Origin: Eurosta solidaginis
Lineage: Eukaryota > Arthropoda > Insecta > Diptera > Tephritidae
Direction: 5' to 3'
NCBI RefSeq assembly: GCF_040869045.1
Contig: NC_090322.1
Coordinates: forward strand, 168,344,672 to 168,408,671
Length of the DNA: 64,000 bases
The notes under the pieces were generated by a model, which searched no databases, was not told the origin of the DNA, and worked only from the letters and a program-made list of their open reading frames with translations. How positions within the stretch are numbered: the first letter of the stretch is position 1; every line of letters starts with the position of its first letter. Shown piece after piece: positions 34,333-44,729 of this stretch. The position numbers were made by a program, and so were the translations under genes.

Positions 34333-35112
34333 TAGAATGATATATGTATGTATTTTGGGAACAATTATGGTTTTTTTGTAAAATCTTTTATAATATCGGT
34401 AGTGTAATCTTACGTAATAGGGCAATTTCAACATAATTTCAGGAACTTCTTCGACAACTTGGGATCAGTTCTGTACTATTTGCAGATGGTTTCGGTACTT
34501 TTGCTTGCTGCTACTCCGCGAAAATATTGATATTATCTCCGCATCCTATCGGAACTATATTTACTCTTTTCGCAATTTTTTTTTGGATCACTAAGGTACA
34601 TTTTTTCTCCGTCTCCTGATTATATATCTACCGTAGTGACCTATAATACAGTCATTACTCACGATTGCTTCAAATAATGGGATCGATGTCCGCCTGACTG
34701 TAAATGTCAAAATTCATGATGTATGCGATTCATGATTTTTTTTTGGTCATAACCTCTGCTAGTAAAATACTGGTTATTCAAAATATTTACAGATCCCAAG
34801 TCATGGGAGTAAACTAACAGCTTAAAAATCATGATAGTTCCTATATTTTCACTGTATAACACTTAAATGTTTAACAACCTTTGTTTCCGAGAAACTCTTA
34901 AGCCAGTTTTTTTTTTTGTTAGGGTTTTTCGATATGGTATGAAAACTTTTGATCTGGGCACGCATTGTTTTATACGATCACGTATCGAAAATCATTTTAA
35001 CTGAAGTTATAAATATGAAACTGCCAAGTTTTTTATTAAAATAATAATCAGTTATGGATTTGGCGAACATTTGTTGTCCATTGTTAACATATGTATGTCA
35101 TTAATCCGAATC
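34333..35112. other. No gene; dispersed repeat piece near 34.9 kb
   Basis: AT-rich, stop-rich sequence. About 34950-35105 is related to 26470-26600 (shared 'ttatacgatcacgt', 'ctgccaa', 'taatccga'). Confidence 0.4.
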
Positions 35113-35125
35113 ACCATTTAAGAGT

Positions 35126-35538
35126 ACCCCAGCGGGTTAGGGCGTCAGAATATACCCGCGGTAGGTATGCCTGTCGTAAGAGGCGACTAAAATACCAAAT
35201 TCAAGGGGCTGTGTAGCGCAACTCTTCAGGTTGCCAGCGCAATATATAGCTTCTCCAAACCCAATTGTCAACCTCACCTATCCGCGGCGAATCCTGTTTC
35301 ACTAACAGACGAGGCTCTGGCGACCCCAAGCTCCTCATGGAACTTGGTGGTAGGGAGGGAAGGGCCTGAAGGTTTAATATGGCCACATAAATCGTTCACG
35401 AGATGGTCGGGCTAGCACCTCAATGGTGATGTGGTACCAGAGCGTACCGGATCTGTATCCGGCAAAGGACCATCACATCGATAACACACCCCAATGCCTT
35501 CGGGGATCAACCTTATCGCTACAAGAACAACAACAACA
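35126..35538 (+). mobile_element. R retroposon, full length, with 13-bp TSD
   Basis: 413 bp, noncoding. It begins ACCCCAGCGGGTTAGGGCG and passes 'gcctgtcgtaagaggcgact', 'ggttgccagcgcaatatata', 'ctctggcgaccccaagctcc', 'gagatggtcgggctagcacc' and 'ggcaaaggaccatcacatcg'. It ends TTATCGCTACAAGAACAACAACAAC. Flanks are ACCATTTAAGAGT (35113-35125) and ACCATTTCAGAGT (35539-35551), a 13-bp duplication with one mismatch. The target duplication and 3' (CAA)n tail show a target-primed retroposon. I found no convincing pol III boxes. Confidence 0.9.
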
Positions 35539-35654
35539 ACCATTTCAGAGTTGTTGTGATTTGAAAATTTGTTATTCGAACACGGATCGTAAAACCCGAT
35601 AAGGGTCCTCTTTTCTGTTTTTCTCTCACAGGCTTCTGAAGCTTACTGCATATT

Positions 35655-36505
35655 ACCATACAAGGCGAATTCAGTACCAGGTGTTGTTATCCAAACAGCT
35701 GGTTGCTTCTTCTTGATGAGTTTCCATCAAGGCGAATCCATACCAGGTGGTAGCAAAGCGAATTCAATCAATTCGCCGTGCAGAAGAATGTAAAGCAAAA
35801 GAAAAATTTAATTGATTTCGATTAACTGACTAATTAAAGTAAAATGCGCTGTATGGTAAATAACCAAGAAGCAATCAGCTGTTTGGATAACAACACCTGG
35901 TACTGATGTCGCCTTGTTTTCAATACATCGCATTGTACTTTAATATGTCAGTCAAGGCGAATTCAGTACCAGGTGGTGTTATCCCAACAGCTAATTGCTT
36001 GTTCTTGACTATTTTCCATACAGCGCCTTGTACTTTAATATGTCAGTTAATCGAAATCAATTAAAATTTTCTTTTGACTTGACATTCTTCTGCACGGCGA
36101 ATTGGTTGAATTCGCTTTACCACGACGTGGTATGGATTCACCTTGATGTCAGTTAATCGAAATCAATTAAAATTTTCTTTTGGCTTGACATTCTTCTGCA
36201 CGACGAATTGGTTGAATTCGCTTTGCCACCACCTGGTATGGATTCGCTTTGGGCAAGAGCAACCGACGTATTTTAAAACGTTTTGAGTTTGACAAAACAA
36301 AAAACTTTCAAATCGAATCCATACCAAGTGGTGGCAAAGCGAATTGAACCAATTCGCAGTGCTGAAGAATATCAAGTCAACAGAAAGTTTTCACTGATTT
36401 CGATTAACTGACATATTGTAACAAGGCGTTGTATGGAAAATAATAAAGAGGAAGCAATCAGCTGTTGGGATAACAACACCTGTTACTGAATTCGCCTTGG
36501 GCGGT
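35655..36505. mobile_element. Cluster of nested/tandem MITEs with AAGGCGAAT ends
   Basis: A ~190-bp non-autonomous unit occurs at least four times in mixed orientation. One end reads AAGGCGAATCCATACCAGG, the other CTGGTACTGAATTCGCCTT. Units: a + copy at 35728-35917 lying inside a partial - copy that starts at 35662; a - copy at 35953-36147; a partial - copy at 36147-36252; a + copy at 36312-36498. The interior shares 'gtgcagaagaatgt', 'aattgatttcgattaactga' and 'aagcaatcagctgtt'. The ends are partly self-complementary with each other. No open frame. Superfamily unassigned. Confidence 0.85.
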
Positions 36506-37168
36506 TTGAAAATTCATTTAAAAAATGTATTTTTAAATTATTTCCATGCAAGCAATTTTCTGATAATTGTGTTTCGCCAAGATGCAACTAATTCGGTACG
36601 AAATATATATTAATAAGTAAGGCGATATAAATCCATTTCACATAGAAAAAATACTTTAACGGTATTTTCTCCTTAAAGCAGCTACTAAGGCTATAAATAA
36701 CCGTAAGGTTTTGAATTTCCCTTTATTTTAATAATTTTTGAGAACTCGATTTCTCTACTCTATTATATTGCAATAACATACTTCGGGATCTAGTTTATGG
36801 GACATGAATTAATCACATTTTTGGAATATACCTGACTTCCCAGTGGCGCTTCCGCCACTCTCTTTGTCCCAGAATTAGTTACATTCCCGATACAAAAATA
36901 CTATCACCCTCGACAGTTTCATCTTATCGCTGAAGTTACTTCTATTCCTATCTAAATAGTGCCCACATTCCCGTAGGCTGATAAGAATTCGAAACAACGG
37001 CGATATCTCCGACGATCATTTTTTCAGAAATGTCGTATCGAATAAGTGATTTGCGCAAGAATGCTGGCAAGATTAAAGCGCTTTAACGCTACATATTTTC
37101 ATATTAACATGGCATACAATATAAACTTAATAGATGTAATGAAAGAAATATAAATGTTTTCAACTTAC
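36506..37168 (-). other. Putative intron sequence downstream of the ZSWIM8 exon
   Basis: If the exon at 37169-37625 is spliced at its GTAAGT donor, this stretch is the start of the following intron on the minus strand. No other feature seen. Confidence 0.45.
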
Positions 37169-37625
37169 CACTTTCAACGCCGCCATCATTTTTACGGGGC
37201 ACACTGCTGGCTGGTGTGGAGTTGGCGCTATTAGCCAGAGGATTAGTCAAACCGAAACTTGAAGGTTTCTTCCAACCACGCCAGTTATTGCATAGCGATT
37301 CTGGTTCGGAGCTCCAGCTGCAAAGTGAATCTTCCTCAAAACGATCTGAGTCATCGAAGCTGAAACGATCAATTTCCTCAGGATTCCATTCAGCACCTGC
37401 CGCAGCACCCTGTCCCCCGTTAGCACCAGCACCACCTGCAACGTTAGCGACTGCTACGCCAGCAGCAGCGGCACCACCACCGCCATTACGCCGAGATCCC
37501 TCAACTGCATTACCACCAACAGCAGCGTTACCGCCTCCACCAGCGCCACTAGCACCACCATTTCCACTGCCACCACCAACACCGCCGCCTCCGTTTCCGT
37601 TGCGGTTAGCCAGGATGCTGGTCTC
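37169..37625 (-). CDS. ZSWIM8: N-terminal coding exon of ZSWIM8/Dora E3-ligase receptor
   Basis: The minus strand is open from a stop at 37626-37628 to a GT donor. The product has a Gly/Asn/Ala-rich leader (about 85 residues, 'NGNGGGGVGGGSGNGGAS' and similar). It is followed by the conserved ZSWIM8 N-terminus: 'EEIDRFSF', 'DSDRFEEDSLCSW', 'PESLC' and 'NWRGWKKP' (about 37231-37370). The exon ends ...GAAAGTG|GTAAGTTG, last exon base 37169, intron phase 1. ZSWIM8 (Dora in Drosophila) is the substrate receptor of a cullin-RING ligase that destroys Argonaute during target-directed microRNA degradation. The conserved block precedes the SWIM domain, which must lie in later exons beyond the low-coordinate side. 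No in-frame ATG exists, so an upstream exon or a non-AUG start is needed; no strong acceptor was seen. The 148-codon antisense frame is a shadow. Confidence 0.82.
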
Positions 37626-39300
37626 TTATATACCACCACCACCAAGTGTTATGGTAATTTAAGATATTTAATATATCTGAGAAAATTTTCTCAAAATTGT
37701 GCGGGTTCCTTGCGGACGTGATTAATTATAATTTCTTTGTATGTACACGATTTATTGTTTTCTTGAAATAACCCGACGGACGATTTAACCTTTTCTATAC
37801 GATTGTTTAAGTGTGTGTGCGTATGTGGATGCGCGTTATTATTCCAATAGCAGAGGGGGTTTCATTAAATTTTTATACTATTTGGTAGGTTTATTATTAA
37901 TATATGTACAACTATTTTACATACATTACACATCCAATTTTGTGTTTCGCTTGCATTTAATTTAAACTTTATCGACACGTACCAATAACCTTAGCACTTA
38001 GACGACGATGACAAACATGACGATCTCTCTGTTCATTTATGATTTCTATACCTATGTATGCTATTCCTTTGTTTCCAATTCTGATGCGCGATGAGCGCTC
38101 TGTAAAACGAGTCCGTTGTTGATGCATACAAACACGTACCTACGTCCTCGATGCCTGCGCGCCGGCGGCCCTTCACGAATGTTGGGGATATTTGATTTAC
38201 TTTTCAGTTATTCGTTATTTTTACTTCTGCCCCCCACGAAAACACTCCGCGACGATAATACATAACACGAAGATGACTACAGCTAAAGAAACGGAGAACC
38301 GACCAAACGGGATTGCGGCAGCAAATAATTGCGACAGTGAAATACAAAAACCAACAATACCGATGTGTTCAAGAACGCTTAATGCGTTAACCTCGACGTG
38401 GATAGCGATGTTGGCGCAAATCGGCGCTGTGTCTATATAACGAATGGAGTTACGCACCGTCGCAACAGCACGTTGCCAGAAAAGAGGATCAAGCTAACAG
38501 CTGCTCCTCTTATTGTTTATGTTTGAAATATTTATTAGTATTTGCCTTAGTGTTTTTCTTGGTTCTTTTACCTACTTTGCTTCGCTATCAACCAAGGAAT
38601 TCGCCTTGAACATATGGGACTTTGTTGTTGTTTACCTCGGTTTGCTGTTGTTGTCACTGCTGCGAATCGTTTTTCGCCATTTGTTGTCTTTTCGCTGCGC
38701 TGGAAGTCAATTTTTTTTGCTTTTCCACCACTTTTGCTTTCTTTCACATTCACTTCTCTAATTGAGGCCCCCCTTCCACTTTTCAATAGAATCTTTTGTA
38801 AAGAAAAAATTATAATTTCACCAGAATACATCGGGCAAATGCATATTTAAGCTGTCTATATACATATTTAAATTTAGCACAAAATATATCAGTTATCTTT
38901 TAGTTGTTCAATTAGTTTTCCTATTTTCGTTGCTGAGAAAATTATTCAATTCTACCCATTGAAGGGAATATGCACGAATGCCCCTGGTAATCGTAAGCAG
39001 AAGCAAACGAATTAATCATTTAATGAGATTTCGGGTTTTATTTTATTATTTCGATCTTCTTTTTAGCACATTCATGTTTACTGTGGTTAGTGCATAGTTT
39101 TTCACACATTTTCCAGTTTTTATTTGCTAAAAATTTATCAAAAACTTAATTTTTATTTGTCAAATTTTCACACACAAAATATCTTTTGGAACACAAAACG
39201 CACACACACAACTGTCAAGTTCTTCCAGTGCTGTCAGACTGCATTGGAAAATATTCTACCATTCTGCTGAGAAAACGGCGCATAAATCGTTATTTTACAC
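37626..39300 (-). other. Upstream region of ZSWIM8: no assigned exon
   Basis: Contains no frame I can join to the exon with confidence. Short frames on both strands (38192-38457, 38513-38850) lack known domains. Probably 5' UTR, intron and promoter DNA of the ZSWIM8 locus. A cluster of CA/CACAC runs lies at 39168-39210. Confidence 0.35.
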
Positions 39301-39669
39301 TCAAAAGTAAATCGCAAAAATGGTAAGAAAGTGGCCGAAATTAATATTTTTTGTCCAAGAGCTTCGAATTTTCATCAAAATGCTTTCAACAAATTTAATA
39401 ACCTTCAAATCTGTTAAAAAATGTTGCTTGAATTCAAAATGATATATTAACCAAGTGGTAGCGCCAATAATTATCGATGTAACTATGGGCATGGTGTTCT
39501 CTTTCGTATTTTTCTTACCCCTTTGATGACATGCTGTGTAAAAGAGATCACTAGCACTCATAACTTTCGGCGAATTGGGCACTGTTGCAGTAGAACGGTT
39601 AAATTTGAGTTTGATGCAGTGCACGGACTTTACAACTTTGTTGGCAGATTTACCAACTTTTAAGACCAT
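39301..39669 (-). CDS. Hypothetical protein, 122 aa (unrecognised)
   Basis: An ATG frame with a plausible start context (AAAATGG) that I do not recognise. The N-terminus is basic and low in acidic residues (residues 1-35, rich in Lys, Val and Ser), like a mitochondrial presequence. A hydrophobic segment at about 61-78 ('IVTSIIIGATTWLIYHF') could span a membrane. The tail is basic and aromatic. It lies upstream of the ZSWIM8 exon on the same strand, so it could be a small neighbouring gene, a 5' exon, or chance. No other copy in the window and no splice signals I trust. Confidence 0.3.
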   Translation of the reverse strand: MVLKVGKSANKVVKSVHCIKLKFNRSTATVPNSPKVMSASDLFYTACHQRGKKNTKENTMPIVTSIIIGATTWLIYHFEFKQHFLTDLKVIKFVESILMKIRSSWTKNINFGHFLTIFAIYF

Positions 39670-39904
39670 TTTATTTTCTAGTGAGGTATTAAAGACCGAA
39701 ATAATTTTCGCGTGTTATTTGCATTGTTTTTATTGTTAAAAGTGTTAATGTAAAAATAAATTGTAAAACATAAACAAAAACATGTCAAACTCACCAATTT
39801 TGGGGGAATAGTGGTCTCGCTTTTTCATGATAGAAATTGTTTTTGTATTTTAAAGTTCGGATAAAGTTTCGTCAGTTTTTTTAGCTTGGAATCCAAGCAA
39901 AAAT

Positions 39905-40365
39905 AAATTAGTGTCATATATGCTTAAGGAAATTAAGAAACGATTCAATTTCGAAGATGGAAAATAACACCTTTTGGAATATTTTGATGCAAAAAATATT
40001 CAATCGTTGTCAATTGTTTCCTTATTTAAAGCTTTTCCATTTCACAAGACTTCCATGGAAATTCTTAACAACGAACGGCGATCATTAATGTTATATGATA
40101 AGGAAAAGATAGAAAAGATATTTTCCGACGATATTCTTAAACGATGGATAAAATTGGGAACTGAAAAGAGTCTTCTAGAAGAAAATTTGTCTCAAAATTT
40201 AAGTGAATTAATGTGCTCCTTAGCAATATTACCTCACTGTAGTGCAGCCGCAGAAAGGTCTCTATAATGAACGACATAAAAACCGCCAAGCGTGATGGAT
40301 TAAAAATGTCAAACATTTCCAACCAAATATTAATAAAAGAGTATTGTATCGGACGGACTTTATTT
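39905..40365 (+). pseudogene. hAT-family transposase, C-terminal remnant
   Basis: The plus strand reads as the C-terminal dimerisation region of an hAT-type transposase or domesticated hAT protein. The upstream piece 'MLKEIKKRFNFEDG' (about 39919) is followed, after a stop or frameshift, by the open frame 39974-40267 with 'EILNNERRSLMLY' and the hallmark 'SLAILPHCSAAAERS'. At 40260 the frame breaks; the next frame continues 'MNDIKTAKRDGLKMSNISNQILIKEYC' to about 40345, as expected of the family. The N-terminal BED finger and the catalytic DDE region are absent from the adjacent DNA. It is a dead fragment. Confidence 0.78.
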
Positions 40366-41119
40366 CAGCCTCCAATTAAATTAATAAGATTTAATAAAAA
40401 TTTTAATTTTTAGAAGGTGATTTTCTTCCTTGTATTTAATTATAAAAAATAAATTTTTTTATGAAAGAAATGTAGTATCATCTACTCACAAACATTTTCC
40501 TGCGCTATATTCACCAGTTTTTTATGAATAATTTTGAACGAAAATAAAAAATTTTAAGTAAACAATAACATGCTAGTGTGGCAAAAAAAATACTGGTACA
40601 TCGGAAAATTGTTGTTTTAATTAGACGTATCGGTAAAGTTTCCTCAGTATTTCAAGCTCAAAATACAGGAAAAAGGCAAGTATCATATAGGCATAAGCTA
40701 TGTGTGTACGTACATATTTACAAATTTACATGATTTTTTTGTTTTGTTTACATGTTTTTTAAGTGTTATTTTCGTGAAATGTGCTTTATTTGTTTTACAA
40801 TAAAATATCTTCTTTGCAGAAAAAAGGCTATATGGACAAAAATTAAAGGCTAAAAGAAGCGAAATCTATTTTTTTAAAGCTAATAATAAAAGCTGAAAGT
40901 TAAAGGCAACTTTTCAAGAGTTTTACTAATCACTAAGCTTTGCAAAAAAATCGATTAGTCTAGGATGAATGTTTTAAAGATTAATTGAGTTTGGTGTATT
41001 CAACAATTGCATATGCACAACCAAAAGGAAGCAGTCAAACTACCTACCATTTTTCTTTTGCATGTAGTGTATGAATGCAGTGAAAATATTTGTCGATTAG
41101 TGAAAAGCAAAATAGTAAA
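40366..41119. other. No gene recognised
   Basis: AT-rich, stop-rich DNA between the hAT remnant and a SINE-A head. Nothing assignable. Confidence 0.4.
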
Positions 41120-41225
41120 TGCCGGCCACCATGGTGTGATGGTAACGTGCTCTGCCTACCACACCGTATGCCCTGGGTTCACACCCCGGGCAAAGCAACA
41201 TCAAAATTTTAGAAATAAGGTTTAG
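41120..41225 (+). mobile_element. SINE-A head, 3'-truncated
   Basis: tRNA-like head 'gccggccaccatggtgtgatg' with A box TGGTGTGATGGTAACG and B box GGGTTCACACCCC, then 'gcaaagcaacatcaaaattt' and 'agaaataaggtt', where it ends. It stops at the same GGTT at which the short form at 34190 carries its deletion, but lacks the 3' tail. No target duplication was seen. Confidence 0.85.
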
Positions 41226-41852
41226 TGATGAACACAACCATAAAAAACATTGACCATCATCCGAGACGACATTTGACAGTCAGTGCTGTCGCACTAGTGA
41301 CCTGATACGAAACATTCACTCTCTCTCAATTCTTTTCCAGGAATGGGTCTTGAAGTTCATTCGATTGTAAACAAAAGTTCATTCGTTTCCAAGAATGGGT
41401 CTTGAAGATCAGATGGCTATAGAATTGCCTAAAATTCGCCAAAAAAAAACTCCAAGAAATCCGTTCGGTTTCATTATTTTCAAATAAATCAGCAAGTAAG
41501 CTGATAAAAACTTATTAAAATTTAAAAGGCAAAGTTTTGTAGAAATATTTTGTGGTAGATAAGTGAAAATATATGAATTAATATATTTCGATTGCGTTGC
41601 TTTCCTTTGTTGCTCTGGCACCGCCATAAGATAGCAATGAACGGCTAGCCCCTTTTCACTTTGATGCGACCAAAACGTTTATGTACATAAATATGTATAT
41701 CCACATACAATAAAAAAACGCAAAAAAATTATAAGAAATTACGAAATTAGATAACTTGGTGAAGTAACTGCATTGTCGTCCGCAAAGGGCTGTTAATTAA
41801 ACAAGTTGCGTTAACTTATACGTATACCTACAATTTATTTCAACTGTCAAAA
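41226..41852. other. No gene recognised
   Basis: A short direct repeat 'aatgggtcttgaag' occurs at 41342 and 41393. A minus-strand ATG frame (41409-41627, 72 codons) has no domain. Nothing else assignable. Confidence 0.35.
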
Positions 41853-42050
41853 ATGGAATATCGCAGCGCTCCACAAAACTATGGCCTTTATGCATCCATT
41901 TACATCAATGCGAAGACTAAGAAGCTGACTTTTTCACCAATCGAAAGTTGCTACCAAAACCCATTTCGTGTGCAGCCCTTCGATGAAAGGTGTTGTCACT
42001 GTAAATTTTCCACGGGAGAAAAAGAGTTATTTTTTTCTTCGGATTTGTAA
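41853..42050 (+). CDS. Small ORF, 65 aa (unrecognised)
   Basis: ATG frame with good fly start context (CAAAAATGG) and ordinary codon use. The product has a tyrosine-rich start and a Cys cluster ('ERCCHCKF'). I do not recognise it. It could be a short gene, a first exon with the donor hidden near its end, or chance. It sits in a repeat-poor stretch (41.3-42.3 kb), which slightly favours host sequence. Confidence 0.22.
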   Translation: MEYRSAPQNYGLYASIYINAKTKKLTFSPIESCYQNPFRVQPFDERCCHCKFSTGEKELFFSSDL

Positions 42051-42344
42051 TCTTGACAAAAATTCGAGTTTTTGATATCCCATTTGATAATCTTGTGTAA
42101 ATTTTCGGTGAAAATCATAAATTAAACCTTTACCATGTAAAATACACCAAAGTTATTCTGAAATGCCCAAATTTGATTTTGAGCATGATGGCATCTATGG
42201 CCAATATTATAAAGCTTGAAACACAATTGCCTGATTCCGCGAAATAAACGCGACGAACATCGCCTTGTCAAAAATAGAATCCCCATTATAACATGAAGGT
42301 GAACACAATGAACGCCAAGATCGAAATTTACGCGATGTCATTTT

Positions 42345-43212
42345 TCGACGATAGATTTATTTCCATCGTCGCCGCCGGGCGATGACGACAAACATGCCAA
42401 GAATTGCTGCTGTTCAATTTTTTAAGTATAAAAAAAGAAAACATAATATACAAAAACAAATTTTTTAATTTCTTAACATTTTTGTTTTGTTTTGTTAATT
42501 TCTTAACATTTTGGGAGTGGTTTAGCAGTCAAGTGCTAAAGCAGAGAATTAAAAAAGTTTTAATTGTTTTCATCTTTATTTCTAAATAATGGCCACTCTG
42601 AATAAACAGCGTCAATTTCGCCCTGTATTGTGTTTTAAGTAGACGAAATGTCTGGGCGTAATTTGAAAAATGTCATCGCCCGGCGCGGCGTAAAGCGTCG
42701 TCGCTCGGCATTGTGTTTCAAGTATAAAAAATGCACATTTTCACGCGCTCTCAGAGAGCGAGAAGTTTCATATCAGGTCATCAGTGGTGCTGTCAACTTA
42801 CTGCCGTTATTAGCCCAACTTTCAAGAGTGGCAATAAAAACAATATCGCCAATTATAGCAAAGAGGATAAATACAATAAGAGTCGTCACTCGTTATTTTT
42901 TAGGCATTTACTCTATGTATACTGAGAGGTAGTCTCTACTTTTTTCTTGGGCGAGATGTTTATAAATGTCTTCTATACATTTTCGTGGGGTATTTGTGTT
43001 TATTTTTCCGACTGTATTAAATTAACTTATTTAATCTCTTTCCAATAATCACAGTTGCACAAGGGGCCTACACGGCATGGATAAATGCGAGACAATTAAA
43101 AATCCCTCTCAGAAAACATTCGGCATCAATTTTTTTCAATTTCCAGCGAAATACTCGCCACAAAATAACGAGTGACGGCTCTTATTGTATTTATCCTCTT
43201 TGATTATAGGGC
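42345..43212. mobile_element. Foldback-type region with two nested inverted pairs
   Basis: Outer-left pair: 'cgtcgccgccgggcgatgac' (42368-42387) is nearly the reverse complement of 'gtcatcgcccggcgcggcg' (42672-42690). Right pair: 42855-42905 ('aaagaggataaatacaataa', 'cactcgttattttt') is the reverse complement of 43150-43200 ('acgagtgacggctcttattg', 'tttatcctcttt') at about 90%. The open frame 42648-42932 spans these repeats and shows no domain. Probably two small non-autonomous inverted-repeat elements, degraded. Confidence 0.55.
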
Positions 43213-43548
43213 CATTGCAAAGTTGTTAACTGTTTCAAAATTATATGAGTATGTTGTTAAACAGAAAATTTATATTGCTGTTATAGCTCTGACACATAAG
43301 CAGTTTTATGAGTAGATTGCATGTATTTTTATTGAGAATGATAGAATGAGCGACACTAGCGCCATCTGATATTGAAAAGTATCCAACTCCCCAATTTTGT
43401 TCCAAGCAAATCATAAGAAGAAGAATTTTACATTTGCTTTGGCTAAGGGTGTTGGCACATCTTGCAAGTGAAATTATTTATTATTATTTTTTAATTATTA
43501 TATTAACATTTCACATAATTAACAACTGCAATATAACAATCGAATACG
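43213..43548. other. No gene recognised
   Basis: AT-rich, nothing assignable up to the R retroposon's target duplication. Confidence 0.4.
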
Positions 43549-43561
43549 ACACATAATATGT

Positions 43562-43975
43562 GTCTCAGCGGGTTAGGGGATCAGAATATACCCGCGATAG
43601 GTATGCCTGCCGTAAGAGGCGACTAAAATACCAGATTTAGGGACTGTGTAGCGCAACCTTTCAGGTTGCCAGCGCAATATATAGCTTCTCCAAACCCAAT
43701 TGTCAACCTCACCTATCCGCGGCGAATCCTGTTTCACTAACAGACGAGGCTCTGGCGACCTCAAGCTCCTCATGGAACTTGGGGGTAGGGAGGGAGGGAA
43801 TGGCCTGAAGGTTTAATGTGGGCACATAAATCGTTCCCGAGATGGTCGGGCTAGCACCTTAATGATGCTATGGTACCGGAGCGTACCGGATGTATCCGGC
43901 AAAGGACCATCACATCGATAACACTCCCCAAAGCCTTCGGGGAGCAACCTTATCGCTACAACAACAACAACAACA
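43562..43975 (+). mobile_element. R retroposon, full length (414 bp), perfect 13-bp TSD
   Basis: Best-preserved R copy. It starts GTCTCAGCGGGTTAGGGG and ends with hairpin CTCCCC...GGGGAG (43924-43944), TTATCGCTA and (CAA)6. Flanked by perfect ACACATAATATGT (43549-43561, 43976-43988). No coding capacity; opposing frames are chance. The 3' end TATCGCTACAACAACAAC is shared with the LINE at 57.5 kb (CATTGCTACAACAACAAC). Confidence 0.95.
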
Positions 43976-43988
43976 ACACATAATATGT

Positions 43989-44729
43989 AAATAAGTATTT
44001 TTGTTGTATAGGGAGAATGTTTACAACAGTGCTTCGCGAAATGTTGTATATGAATGGGCAAGGGGTAATAAACTTCAATTGCCAAGTCTGAAGTTCCTTC
44101 ATATTTGCAAACGCATCATATTGGTTGATTGTGGCGATGTTACTGGAATGAATAAGCTTGTCCCTTCAAAAAACGCGAGTACTGCATAAATAGTGAAAGG
44201 AATACTTCTTTAGTAGTATAGAAGTGTTCCAAAACTAATCTGTAGTCATACCAAAAATGTGCTCCAATTAACATTGCGATGTCCTTGGAGAGGAGTAGGT
44301 GATCCCACTCTCGCTTTGTTTGTGAGTATTCCATAGAGTACATACGTGAGAGTACTTTCACTGTAGTACTCCATGGAGCACCCACAGAGGATCATATGCC
44401 AAAGTACTAAAGAGGAATTGTGTCGGAAGGAATTATCGGAGTGAATTTGTTATGGTCCACTTGGGAGAGTCACCTTTGGAACGCACCAAGTGGCTAGTGA
44501 TAGGGAAAAGGTTAGGATTCACCCTCACTCATGTCTGCCTGGGATGGTTAAAACACTTTTCGTTAGTTTCGTGCGATTGACATCGCAAAAAATATTCCCA
44601 TGACATTGACGAATTTTCAATAACACCTGACGCAATGGTGTAGGTGGCTCATTTCATCAGCTGATTTTATTCGTTTTATTGTACTGGCATGGAGATTGTC
44701 AAAAGGAGATGGTGAACGTAAAATGCAAC
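43989..44729. other. No gene recognised
   Basis: A short stretch near 44450-44500 ('atggtccacttgggagagtc', 'ccaagtggctagtgataggg') resembles the start of the long LTR at 45514 ('ggtccacttgggagcg', 'ctagtggctgggga'), so an old relative lies here. Otherwise nothing assignable. Confidence 0.4.

Noticed and set aside
37216..37662. 148-codon Pro/Ala/Ser-rich plus-strand frame
   Set aside because: It is the antisense of the ZSWIM8 exon's Gly/Asn/Ala codons and starts at GTG. The minus frame carries the conserved protein.
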